This document shows, one piece after another, positions 31,975 to 39,816 of a DNA stretch of 64,000 nt (positions within the stretch are counted from its first letter, which is position 1; the number at the start of each line of letters is the position of its first letter). The translations under genes and the position numbers were made by a program. The DNA comes from Nocardioides gansuensis. Lineage in GTDB: Bacteria > Actinomycetota > Actinomycetes > Propionibacteriales > Nocardioidaceae. The notes beneath the pieces are model-generated. The model saw only the letters and a list, made by a program, of their open reading frames with translations. It had not been told where the DNA came from and did not search any database. The stretch spans positions 124,001-188,000 of the forward strand of contig NZ_QDGZ01000004.1 in the NCBI RefSeq assembly GCF_003076135.1, given 5' to 3'.

Positions 31975-32964
31975 GTGGCTCGTGACCGCAAGCGCATCGG
32001 CAGCGCCATCCTCGGCCTCACCACCTTCGCAGCACTCGGCTTCGTTCCCTCCTCCCCAGCGTCCGCCGAGCCGGACATCAAGACCGTCAAGGCCAAGGTC
32101 GAGCGGCTCTACCACGAGGCCGAACAGGCCTCCGAGCGCTACAACGACGCCAAGCTCGACCTCGCCGAGCTCCGCAAGGACCTCGCCGCCGTCCGCTCCG
32201 ACGAGGAGCGTCAGGACGACCGGCTCGAAGACGTGCGCGAGCAGGTGACCGACGTCGTCCTCCGCCAATACCAGGGTGAGGGCATCTCCACCGTCGGCCA
32301 GGTCTTCGTCTCCGAGGACCCCGAGTCCTTCCTGGGACAGCTCTCCACGATGTCCGCCTTCGGAGAGATGCAGGAGAGCCTCTTCTCCCGCTACTCCACC
32401 GAGCTGCAGGCCCTCGACCTCCGCCGTGAGGCCACCGCCGAGCGGGCCGCGGAGATCGCGAAGAAGACGGCGCAGCTCGAGGCCGAGAAGAAGACGATCG
32501 ACGAGAAGCTCGACGAGGCCAAGGACGTGTTGGCCGACCTCGAGGAGGAGGAGCGCGAGCGCGTGCTCGCCTCCCGCGGCGGCGTCACCCGCATGCCCAG
32601 CTCGGTGCCCGCCTCCGGCCGCGCCGCTGCTGCCATCTCCTACGCCATGGCCCAGGTCGGCGACGCCTACGTCTACGGCGCCACGGGCGAGAGCGCCTTC
32701 GACTGCTCCGGCCTCACCATGCGCGCCTGGGGTGCTGCGGGCGTCGGCCTGCCCCACTCGTCCAGCGCGCAGTACGGCTCCGGCCCGCACATCCCGGTCA
32801 GCGCCCTCCAGCCGGGCGACCTGGTCTTCTACTACAGCCCGATCAGCCACGTGGGCATGTACATCGGCAACGGCCTGATCGTGCACGCGGCCAACCCGAG
32901 CACCGGCGTCCAGGTCACCGGCCTCCACTCCATGCCCTACGTCGGCGCGGTCCGCCCTGGCTGA
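31975..32964 (+). CDS. NlpC/P60 peptidoglycan hydrolase with coiled-coil N-terminus
   Basis: This 329-residue secreted enzyme has a signal peptide ending PASAEP (about residue 31). Long coiled coil occupies 35-200 (RipC/CwlO-like), and an NlpC/P60 domain 215-329 has catalytic C244 in AFDCSGLTM, H292 in ISHVGMYIG and H304 in IVHAAN. It cuts D-Glu/mDAP-type stem peptides during growth or division; the coiled coil is often held inactive until bound by an FtsEX-like partner. It is controlled by the c-di-AMP riboswitch just upstream and followed at once by a terminator hairpin. Confidence 0.95.
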   Translation: MARDRKRIGSAILGLTTFAALGFVPSSPASAEPDIKTVKAKVERLYHEAEQASERYNDAKLDLAELRKDLAAVRSDEERQDDRLEDVREQVTDVVLRQYQGEGISTVGQVFVSEDPESFLGQLSTMSAFGEMQESLFSRYSTELQALDLRREATAERAAEIAKKTAQLEAEKKTIDEKLDEAKDVLADLEEEERERVLASRGGVTRMPSSVPASGRAAAAISYAMAQVGDAYVYGATGESAFDCSGLTMRAWGAAGVGLPHSSSAQYGSGPHIPVSALQPGDLVFYYSPISHVGMYIGNGLIVHAANPSTGVQVTGLHSMPYVGAVRPG

Positions 32965-32979
32965 CCAGCCCCCGTCGAG

Positions 32980-33011
32980 GACCGGTCACCCCCGCTGGTG
33001 GGTGGCCGGTC
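32980..33011 (+). terminator. terminator after the NlpC/P60 gene, overlapping the next gene start
   Basis: GACCGGTCACCC (32980-32991) pairs with GGGTGGCCGGTC (33000-33011; one G-T pair), followed by TTTCGTT. It lies 16 nt past the stop and covers the GTG at 33002. Confidence 0.65.
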
Positions 33012-34210
33012 TTTCGTTGTCCGCAGTGCTGGCCCTGGTCGCGGCCGTACTGTTCGTTCGCGGCGACGAGCACGAGGTCGACAGCGCGCCGCCCGCCGTA
33101 CGCACCGCCTCGCCGGGTGAGGCTTCCGCACTGCTGGAGGCGTTCGAGGACGCCGTGGCCGCGGGGGACGAGGAGGGCGCGGCCGGCCTCGCCCCGGACG
33201 GCGACGCCGAGCCGGGGGAGCTGCTCGCCACCGTGGTCGCGAACGCGGAGGCCCTACATGTCCGTGGGTTCGACCTGAGGTACGTCGACCAGGTGGGCGC
33301 GGTCGCTCCGGACGGCTCGTGGAACGCAGCCGTCGACGTCCGGTTCGCCTTCGACGGCTTCGACTCCAGGGCGGTCGGCGGCGAGATGCAGGTGGCCTTC
33401 GCGCCCGATGACCGCGACGGCATCGGCATCGTGCGGCTCGGCGGTGGCGGCGACTACACGCCGGTCTGGCTTGCGGGGCCGGTGGAGGTGGTGCGCACCG
33501 CCCGGAGCCTGGTGCTGGTCGACGGCAGCAGGCGGGAGACCCGGGAGGTCGTGCAACGCGTGCGCCGCGCGATCCCCGTGGTCAGGCGCGTGCTGCCGCA
33601 GTGGCAGCCGTCCGTCGTCGTGGAGGTCCCGGGCACCGCAGCCGAGCTCGACGCCGCGCTCGACAGCCCGGCTGGCACCTATGCGGGCATCGCCGCGGTC
33701 ACGACCACCGTGGACCGCTCCAACGACCCCGGCTCGCCGGTGCACGTCTTCGTCAACCCCGACGTCACCCGGAGGCTGCGGGTCGACGGCGCCCAGGTGG
33801 TGATGAGCCACGAGCTCGTGCACGTGGCAACGGATGCGGCCACGAGCCCGGTGGACCTCTGGCTGCTCGAGGGCTTCGCCGACTACGTCGCGCTGCGCGA
33901 CGTGAAGCTGCCGCTGTCGACGACCGCGGGCCGCGCGATCGCCCTCGTGCGGCGCGACGGTGTGCCCGAGCACCTGCCGTCCGATGACGACTTCGGCACG
34001 TCGGCTCCCGACCTGGAAGCCAGCTATGAGCTGGCGTGGCTGGCCTGCCGCACGCTCGCGGAGCGGGCGGGAGAGGACGCGCTGGTGGCGGTGTACGCCG
34101 CCGCCAGCGACGGCGTGCCCGTGGCCCGCGCAGTCGCGACCCACGCCGGGCTGTCGCTCGCCGAGCTCGAGGACCTGTGGCGTGCCGACCTGCGCAGGCT
34201 GGCGTCGTGA
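33002..34210 (+). CDS. membrane-anchored gluzincin-like metalloprotease
   Basis: This 402-residue protein has one N-terminal membrane helix (about 3-19). A tudor/NTF2-like stretch (about 38-150) and a zinc peptidase domain follow, with HELVH (H270, E271, H274) and the downstream ligand E290 in LLEGFADYV. This is the peptidase MA-like gluzincin pattern, with the active site outside the membrane. The GTG at 33002 falls inside the terminator hairpin, and the sequence before it (PPSRTGHPRWW) would make a proper positive N-in anchor. Initiation at an upstream CTG (32957) is therefore possible, as is a later GTG at 33026. It couples to the next gene by GTGA. Confidence 0.78.
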   Translation: MAGLSLSAVLALVAAVLFVRGDEHEVDSAPPAVRTASPGEASALLEAFEDAVAAGDEEGAAGLAPDGDAEPGELLATVVANAEALHVRGFDLRYVDQVGAVAPDGSWNAAVDVRFAFDGFDSRAVGGEMQVAFAPDDRDGIGIVRLGGGGDYTPVWLAGPVEVVRTARSLVLVDGSRRETREVVQRVRRAIPVVRRVLPQWQPSVVVEVPGTAAELDAALDSPAGTYAGIAAVTTTVDRSNDPGSPVHVFVNPDVTRRLRVDGAQVVMSHELVHVATDAATSPVDLWLLEGFADYVALRDVKLPLSTTAGRAIALVRRDGVPEHLPSDDDFGTSAPDLEASYELAWLACRTLAERAGEDALVAVYAAASDGVPVARAVATHAGLSLAELEDLWRADLRRLAS

Positions 34211-35478
34211 GCGACCCTGAGCAGATGGAGCGGGAGGAGGCGGCTGGTCGAGCTGAGTCGGCCGGTCGAGCGGAGTCGAGACCCGCCCTGGCACTTGCCC
34301 TCATCTGCACCGTGGGCTTCCTGGTGCTCGCCTGGGCTGCGGTGCCTTGGGACCCCGTGCCCGGAGGCCGTGTCGAGCCCGTAGCCGCGACCGACGTCTT
34401 CACCGCCAAGCAGATCGCGGCCGGAGAGGCCTATTCCCGCGTCGCCCGCTGGCTCGGCTGGATCGGGCTGGCGATCTCGCTCGCCACGACCTGCCTCGTC
34501 GGCTTCACGCGCTGGGGTGCGCGACTGGTCTCCCGGGTGCCGGGACCCTGGTGGGTCCAGGCGCTCGCCGGGGTGCTGCTGGTGCACCTGCTGGTCCGCT
34601 GGCTCACGCTGCCCATCTCGGGGCTGGCCCACCGCCACCGCCTGGAGCACGGACTGTCGACACAGGGCTGGGCGGCCTGGGCGCGCGACGTCGTGGTCAG
34701 CGAGCTCATCTCGGTGGTCGTCACCTGGCTGGCCCTGCTGGTCGTGATCGGCTGCGCCCGCAGGTGGCGGGTGTGGTGGACCTGGCTGGCGGGTGGCGCG
34801 GTGGCGGCGCTGGTCGTGCTCGGGTCGTTCGTCTATCCGGTCCTGGTCGAGCCGCTCTTCAACTCGTTCGAGCCGCTGGCTGACGGTCCGCTGAGGACCG
34901 AGATCTTCGAGCTCGCCGACCGCGAGGGCGTGGTCATCGAGGACGTGCTGGTGGCGGACGCCTCGCGTCGTACGACCACACTCAACGCCTACGTGTCCGG
35001 GCTGTGGGGGAGCCGCCGGGTCGTCGTCTACGACACCCTGGTCGAGGACCTGCCGCAGGACCAGGCGCTCTCCGTCGTCGCCCACGAGCTGGCCCATGCC
35101 CGGCACGACGACGTGCTGCTCGGCACCGGCCTCGGGGCGCTCGGCTCGGCACTCGGAGTGGCGGCGCTGGGGCTCCTGCTGGGGCAGCGGGCGGCGGACG
35201 CGTCCTCGGTGCCGCGGATTCTCGCGCTCGTCGCAGTGGCGACGCTCATGACCGCGCCAGTCGAGAGCGGCATCAGCCGCCGGATCGAGACCCGGGCCGA
35301 CGTGGACGCGCTGACTGCCACCCGCGATGCCGAGGCGTTCGAGCGGATGCAGGTGCGGCTCGCGGTGCGTGCGCTGGCTGACCCGACGCCGCCTCGGTGG
35401 GCGCAGATCTGGTGGGGGAGTCATCCTGCGACGCTGGAGCGGATCGGAGTGGCGCGCCAGCTGGAACCGGGTCAGTAG
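34207..35478 (+). CDS. M48 family (Ste24/CAAX-prenyl-protease-like) membrane protease
   Basis: This 423-residue protease has membrane helices at about 27-45, 84-102, 117-137, 165-185 and 195-215, and the zinc site HELAH at 293-297 in SVVAHELAHARHDDVLLG. The downstream Glu lies in ETRADVDALTAT. The arrangement matches the Ste24p type rather than HtpX. The GTG start overlaps the preceding stop (GTGA), so two unrelated zinc proteases are made together. Residues 14-24 (GRAESAGRAES) are encoded by a dispersed intergenic repeat that has entered the gene. It ends 7 nt inside the convergent membrane-protein gene. Confidence 0.88.
   Translation: MSDPEQMEREEAAGRAESAGRAESRPALALALICTVGFLVLAWAAVPWDPVPGGRVEPVAATDVFTAKQIAAGEAYSRVARWLGWIGLAISLATTCLVGFTRWGARLVSRVPGPWWVQALAGVLLVHLLVRWLTLPISGLAHRHRLEHGLSTQGWAAWARDVVVSELISVVVTWLALLVVIGCARRWRVWWTWLAGGAVAALVVLGSFVYPVLVEPLFNSFEPLADGPLRTEIFELADREGVVIEDVLVADASRRTTTLNAYVSGLWGSRRVVVYDTLVEDLPQDQALSVVAHELAHARHDDVLLGTGLGALGSALGVAALGLLLGQRAADASSVPRILALVAVATLMTAPVESGISRRIETRADVDALTATRDAEAFERMQVRLAVRALADPTPPRWAQIWWGSHPATLERIGVARQLEPGQ
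34246..34282 (+). repeat. dispersed palindromic repeat inside a coding sequence
   Basis: GGTCGAGCTGAGTCGGCC followed by GGTCGAGCGGAGTCGAGACC lies in frame in the N-terminus of the M48 gene and differs at one base from the intergenic 18-mer at 6446 and 21668. Confidence 0.75.
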
Positions 35479-36944
35479 GGCGTGGCCGCCCGCTGCAGCA
35501 GGAGGTAGCCCTCGGCCTCTGCCAGCGTGGTCCACCGCTTGTCGCGGAGGGCCTCCGCGAGCGGAGACTGCTCCTCCACGAGCGCGTACGAAGCGTCGTA
35601 CGCCTCGACGATCTCGTGCCAGCCAGGCATGAGCGCGTAGACCCGCTGGTAGTCGGAGAGGTGGTCCACCGAGTAGGCCTCTGTCATCCCATCGACCACG
35701 GGTTCGAGGTCCGGATGAGCCCACCGCAGCCAACCGCCGAGCTGATAGCTGTTCAGCACGACCGAGCCGTCCGGCAAATCATGGAGGTCGGCGTCGAGAG
35801 CCGTGGGCACCGCCGCCGGCGTGGCCGCGGTGGAAGGCACCGCCAGACCCACCGCAGCCAGGCAGAGCAGCATCCACCCAGCGATCACGCGCCGCTCCGC
35901 CCGTGAAGGGACGTCTCTCGGTCGACCCACCAAGGTCTGGAGTGCGCTCGCCGCGAGAGGCGCCACCAGGAGTCCGCCGAGGGCGACCGTGCGGGCGGCG
36001 AGCAGGATCCACGCCGTTCCGAGCAGGAGGACGCCGATCTCCACCCAGGATGCACGCTCCTGCCGTCGTGACCAGACGAGGGTCACGAGTGCCACCAGGG
36101 CCATCGCGGCTGCTGGCCCGACCATCCGGAACGAGGGTGCCTGCCATTCCGTGATGAACGAGCCGACTCCAGCCACCGCGAACGGGGTGCCCCAAAGGGC
36201 TGGCCCGACTGGAGTGAGCCCAGCCACGACGATCGAGAGCAAGGGCACAACCATCAGTGGCGTCGCCTGCGCGCGCGTGACTCGCCGGTCGGCGACCAAG
36301 CCACCAATGACGACGAGGCCAAGCAGCGGGCCGGTGAACCACATCCCGTGGCTCATCGCCCACACCCAGGTGAGGGGGACCAGCCACCAGCGCGGTCGCA
36401 GGTCGTCCGCCGTGCGCAGCCAGCCGATCAGGGTGACGGCTAGGAGCAGGTACGTCGCGAGGTGGGGGCGCGGTGAGAGACTGCCGCTCATCGCGACGAC
36501 CGTGAGACCGGTGGTCATCGCAGCGGCTGTGGCACCTGCCCGGCCCCGGCAGAGCCGGTGGATCAACCACGTGAGCGCGAAGAGCGCCGTGGCGAAGAGG
36601 AAGGCAACCCCGGGCAGCCCCGCCACTTCGTGTACACCGGCGACCACGACTTCGGTCAGCCACTGCGTCGGCACCCATGGGCGGTCCGACAGGGCGCTCC
36701 ACGAGGCCGTGGGTGCGTGGACCGAGCGGCTGGCCAGGATGTCGTCGCCCAGCCGGATGTGCCAAAAGGTGTCGAAGTCGGAGATCGGCTTGGCGGCCTG
36801 CCTGGCGAGAGAGGCGATGAAGAAGCCCAGCACCATGGTGGGAAGCAGCCATGACGCCGAGGTGGGGTGAGCGTCGTCGGGCGGTCGGGCCCCCGGGACG
36901 AGACGGCTGTTGACGGCGGGGTCGTGCAGGCTCATGGAGCGCAT
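35472..36944 (-). CDS. polytopic membrane protein with DxDxFWH motif, coupled to Flp pilin
   Basis: This 490-residue protein has about ten membrane helices and a large soluble C-terminus (about 385-490). An early periplasmic-loop motif SDFDTFWHIRLGDDIL resembles the D-x-D-x-W-W-H-x3-G signature of GT-C-like membrane proteins of unknown function. The ATG at 36944 overlaps the stop of the second Flp pilin (TGATG), so it is translated with it. A sugar transfer onto pilin or wall would fit the motif and setting, but this is inference. It is not a recognised tad gene. The 3' end overlaps the convergent M48 gene by 7 nt. Confidence 0.78.
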   Translation of the reverse strand: MRSMSLHDPAVNSRLVPGARPPDDAHPTSASWLLPTMVLGFFIASLARQAAKPISDFDTFWHIRLGDDILASRSVHAPTASWSALSDRPWVPTQWLTEVVVAGVHEVAGLPGVAFLFATALFALTWLIHRLCRGRAGATAAAMTTGLTVVAMSGSLSPRPHLATYLLLAVTLIGWLRTADDLRPRWWLVPLTWVWAMSHGMWFTGPLLGLVVIGGLVADRRVTRAQATPLMVVPLLSIVVAGLTPVGPALWGTPFAVAGVGSFITEWQAPSFRMVGPAAAMALVALVTLVWSRRQERASWVEIGVLLLGTAWILLAARTVALGGLLVAPLAASALQTLVGRPRDVPSRAERRVIAGWMLLCLAAVGLAVPSTAATPAAVPTALDADLHDLPDGSVVLNSYQLGGWLRWAHPDLEPVVDGMTEAYSVDHLSDYQRVYALMPGWHEIVEAYDASYALVEEQSPLAEALRDKRWTTLAEAEGYLLLQRAATPY

Positions 36945-37105
36945 CAGAGGTTGGCGACGATCCAGTCACCGAAGCTGTCGAATGCGTCGTTAAGGCTGGT
37001 GCCGAAGAAGGTCACGCCGAGCACGATCGCGAGGGCGACGAAGAAGACGACCAGGGCGTACTCGGTCGCCGTGGCGCCCTGGTCGTCGCGCAGGTGGTGA
37101 TGCAT
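36944..37105 (-). CDS. Flp family type IVb pilin, second copy
   Basis: This 53-residue pilin precursor begins MHHHLRDDQGATATEYALVV. The prepilin peptidase site G/ATATEYA, with Glu at position 5 after the cut, is followed by the hydrophobic assembly helix and a short tail (GTSLNDAFDSFGDWIVANL). It is a shorter-leader paralogue of the pilin at 37200. The start ATG at 37105 is chosen for its normal leader length and an upstream G-rich site. The stop is shared with the start of the membrane-protein gene. No dedicated prepilin peptidase gene (tadV) is visible in the window. Confidence 0.9.
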   Translation of the reverse strand: MHHHLRDDQGATATEYALVVFFVALAIVLGVTFFGTSLNDAFDSFGDWIVANL

Positions 37106-37146
37106 GGGAGACCCCCGGTTCATGTGGCTGGGATGGTGGAGATGCG

Positions 37147-37185
37147 CCGAGCCGGTCACGCCGACGAACGACGTGACCGGCTCGG
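37147..37185 (-). terminator. 14-bp hairpin between the two pilin genes (attenuator or processing site)
   Basis: CCGAGCCGGTCACG (37147-37160) and CGTGACCGGCTCGG (37172-37185) form a perfect 14-bp stem with an 11-nt loop in the 94-nt gap. There is no T-run, so partial termination or RNA stabilisation of the upstream pilin message is more likely than full stop. Confidence 0.55.
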
Positions 37186-37199
37186 ACCGAAGGCGCGGC

Positions 37200-37385
37200 T
37201 CAGATCCAGCCGGAGACCGTGGTGCCCAGGTTGTTGAACCAGGTGTTGAGCGTGTTGCCGAAGAAGCCGACGCCGAGGACGAGGGCGAGGGCGATCAGGC
37301 CGACGAGCAGCGCGTACTCGGTGGCGGTCGCGCCCTTCTCCTCGTCGCGGCCGATGAGCATGAAGGTGATGAACTTCTCGAGCAT
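37200..37385 (-). CDS. Flp family type IVb pilin, first copy
   Basis: This 61-residue precursor reads MLEKFITFMLIGRDEEKGAT with the cleavage site G/ATATEYALL, Glu at +5 and a long hydrophobic helix, ending NTLNTWFNNLGTTVSGWI. The ribosome site GAGGGAGA is 6 nt before ATG 37385. It is likely the major subunit of the pilus built by the tad genes at 39.8-48.1 kb, because it precedes the second pilin and is separated from it by a hairpin. The 213-nt gap upstream is AT-richer than its surroundings (GTTTACGT, CTATTAAGA) and probably holds the pilin promoter, though no box stands out. Confidence 0.93.
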   Translation of the reverse strand: MLEKFITFMLIGRDEEKGATATEYALLVGLIALALVLGVGFFGNTLNTWFNNLGTTVSGWI

Positions 37386-37598
37386 GGTGGGTCTCCCTCT
37401 TGGGTGATGAGTCCGAGTCCGGTTGTTTACGTGGCCCCGCAAGAGGACCCGTCATGGAAGAGTCTGCGCGACTGAGGCCTTCCGGCGGATCGGGTGATCG
37501 GCCGCGCTTCGGGGGCCCGATGTGACTATTAAGAGACCCGTCGTGCACACCATCGGGCATGGTCGAGTCGCCCGGTCCAGCTGGTCCGGCGCCGTCGG

Positions 37599-38252
37599 TC
37601 AGAACGAGTCGCGCACGACCTCGTTGAGCAGACCGAGCCTCATGGCCGCCACCAGCGCCTGGGCGCGGTTGGCTGCCCCGAGCTTCTGGTAGATGTGCGC
37701 GATGTGGGTCTTCGCGGTCGACTCGCTCAGGTAGAGCCGCTTGGCTATCTCGCTCGTGCGCAGACCCTCTGCGAGGAGCCCGAACACTTCCTGCTCACGG
37801 GTGGAGAGCTGCGGCGTCTTGGGTCCAGCAGCCCGCCGCATCATGGCGCCACTGAGCCCCGAGCACAGGAAGGTGCGGGGCGAAACTGCCGCGTGCCGCG
37901 CGGCGCCCACAACCTCCGATGCCTTGCTGTTCTTGCCCACGAAGGCCGAAGCTCCAGCCTCGAGCGCCGCGAAGATCTGGTCGTCGCCCGCGTGCATCGT
38001 GAGCACGACCAGGCCGACGGTCTCGCTTTGCCGCCGCGCTGCCCGGACGATGTCCAGACCCGTGCCGTCGGGCATCTGGAGATCGGTCACCACCACGTCG
38101 GGTGAGAGCGTGGAGAAGGCCGCGAGGCCTTGCGCCACCGTGCCGGCCTGGCCGATGACGGTCATCTCCTCGTCGCGCTCGAATGCGCGTGCGAGGCCTT
38201 GGCGGATCAGCTCGTGGTCATCGACGAGCAGGACTGTGGTGCTCATGGGCAT
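37599..38252 (-). CDS. LuxR/NarL-type response regulator in the tad operon
   Basis: This 217-residue regulator has a receiver (residues 1-120) with the acidic pair LLVDDHE, phosphoacceptor Asp in VVVTDLQMPDG, and Lys in FVGKNSKASEV. A LuxR helix-turn-helix occupies 148-205 (STREQEVFGLLAEGLRTSEI). The ATG at 38252 lies 35 nt inside the end of the histidine kinase gene, so the pair is coupled. It is the last gene of the tad transcript before the pilin promoter region. The obvious candidate target is the pilin/tad genes, but no binding site has been shown. Confidence 0.93.
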   Translation of the reverse strand: MPMSTTVLLVDDHELIRQGLARAFERDEEMTVIGQAGTVAQGLAAFSTLSPDVVVTDLQMPDGTGLDIVRAARRQSETVGLVVLTMHAGDDQIFAALEAGASAFVGKNSKASEVVGAARHAAVSPRTFLCSGLSGAMMRRAAGPKTPQLSTREQEVFGLLAEGLRTSEIAKRLYLSESTAKTHIAHIYQKLGAANRAQALVAAMRLGLLNEVVRDSF

Positions 38253-39816
38253 GGGGCTCCTCTGAACTCTGCGGCGGACGAGAGGTCACCGTCACAGCGG
38301 TACCCCGATCCGGTCTGGGGATGATGAGAAGCTCTGCACCGATCCGCTCGGCACGCTCACGCATGGTGTGCAAACCGTAGTGGCGGTCCTTCGGTGCGAC
38401 GGCTCCGACGCCATCATCCTCGACACTCAACCGCAGTGTGTGCCCGTCGGTGACCAGGCTGACCCAGACGTTGTTGGCTCTCGCATGCTTGCGGACGTTG
38501 CCGAGTGCCTCTTGTGCGATGCGGAGGAGCTCGGACTCCACCCGGCGGGGGAGCGGCGGGCCCTGCTCGTCGAGCAGGAGGTGGACCCGTAGGTCCGACC
38601 CTGCGCTGATCTCGCGCACGTACTCGGCCAGGGCGCCCGACAGATTCTGCTCCGCCACCTCGTGGCGCAGGTCGAAGATGGAGAAGCGCAGCTCGGAGAC
38701 GACCCGCGTGATCTCGTTGCGCAGGGCCTCGGCCGTGGAGAGCGTGCCCGGCTCGGCCGTCGTCGACTCGATCTCGTCGACGAGGTAGCCCAGGCCTACG
38801 ATCTCCTGGGCCACGCCGTCGTGGATCTCTCTCGCCAGCCTGTGCCTCTCCTCCACAGTCGCAGACGCGCGCACCTCATCGAACAGCAAGGTGGTTTCGA
38901 GTCGCAGCGCGAGTTCATCGGCTGACCTGCGAGCGACTTCACGGGCCTCGTGGGGCCACGCGCCGTGACGCCCCAGGACGAGGAGCCCCGCAGTGTGGTC
39001 ACCGACGGTCAGGGGGAGCGCAAGGTCCGCGAGGCTCCAGCCCCAGGGCGGTGTGGCCGGAAAGCTCCCGGCGAGGTCGTCGTACCCGTCGATGTTGCCG
39101 GACGAGACGAGCCGGTCGAGTCGACCGGACTCTCCATAGACGTAGAGCGCCGCGCGGATGGCGCCGGTGCGGTCTCGCACCTCGTTGACGAGCGCGGTCG
39201 CCGAGCTCACCGGGTCGAGGCCGACCGTGCCGGCCTTCGTGAGGGTGTGCAACTGGCTCATCAGCTGATGAGCCGCGGCGTACGGAGCCTGGGCCGCCTC
39301 GAGGACTCGAAGGGACCGCGTCTGCCATCCTGCGAGAAGGCCGGCGCCGAGGCCTACGCTCAACCATGGCACGGCCGCGGAGGCGAACGTCGCCTCCAGC
39401 CCCAGCACCTCCGCGCCGTACCAGGCGACGGCGAGGGTGCTGCCGGTCGCCAGGAACGTGTTCAGGGTGGTGACGGACCCACGCCGGATGCCCGCCACGA
39501 CCAGTGGCACGGCCAGATAGATCATCAACGGCGGGGTCACCTTGATCCCACTGGCGAGCACGACGGCTGCCAGCATCCCCTCGACGACAGGGATCCACAG
39601 CGTGGCACGGCCAGAGACACCCAGGTCCAGGACGCAGCAGACAGTCGCGATGACGAACAGCGCGGTCAGGGGAAGCACGTCGGTGGTGATCGTGTCGGCG
39701 CTCAGCACCTGTCCAGTCGCCAGCGCAAGGGCGAAGGCCCTCACAGCCGTGGTGACGCGCCACGACCGCACAGCCGGTGCCACGTGCGTCGCCGGAGAGG
39801 CGGGGGTCCGGTTCAT
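38218..39816 (-). CDS. membrane sensor histidine kinase (HisKA_3) in the tad operon
   Basis: The kinase has 532 residues. Five or six membrane helices occupy about 25-165, a GAF-like segment about 185-300, then a HisKA_3 dimerisation helix follows with H332 in RHRLAREIHDGVAQE. The C-terminal HATPase_c domain has N in LGNVRKHARANN and G boxes in VEDDGVGA. The start ATG at 39816 overlaps the tadC stop (TGATG), so the kinase is made from the same message as the pilus machine. Together with the downstream regulator it forms a NarL-type pair. The signal sensed is unknown. Confidence 0.93.
   Translation of the reverse strand: MNRTPASPATHVAPAVRSWRVTTAVRAFALALATGQVLSADTITTDVLPLTALFVIATVCCVLDLGVSGRATLWIPVVEGMLAAVVLASGIKVTPPLMIYLAVPLVVAGIRRGSVTTLNTFLATGSTLAVAWYGAEVLGLEATFASAAVPWLSVGLGAGLLAGWQTRSLRVLEAAQAPYAAAHQLMSQLHTLTKAGTVGLDPVSSATALVNEVRDRTGAIRAALYVYGESGRLDRLVSSGNIDGYDDLAGSFPATPPWGWSLADLALPLTVGDHTAGLLVLGRHGAWPHEAREVARRSADELALRLETTLLFDEVRASATVEERHRLAREIHDGVAQEIVGLGYLVDEIESTTAEPGTLSTAEALRNEITRVVSELRFSIFDLRHEVAEQNLSGALAEYVREISAGSDLRVHLLLDEQGPPLPRRVESELLRIAQEALGNVRKHARANNVWVSLVTDGHTLRLSVEDDGVGAVAPKDRHYGLHTMRERAERIGAELLIIPRPDRGTAVTVTSRPPQSSEEPHAHEHHSPARR

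Noticed and set aside
37386-37598. Small gene or RNA in the gap before the first pilin
   Set aside because: No frame with a start and ribosome site, and no stable structure beyond a short imperfect palindrome. It is more likely a promoter region.
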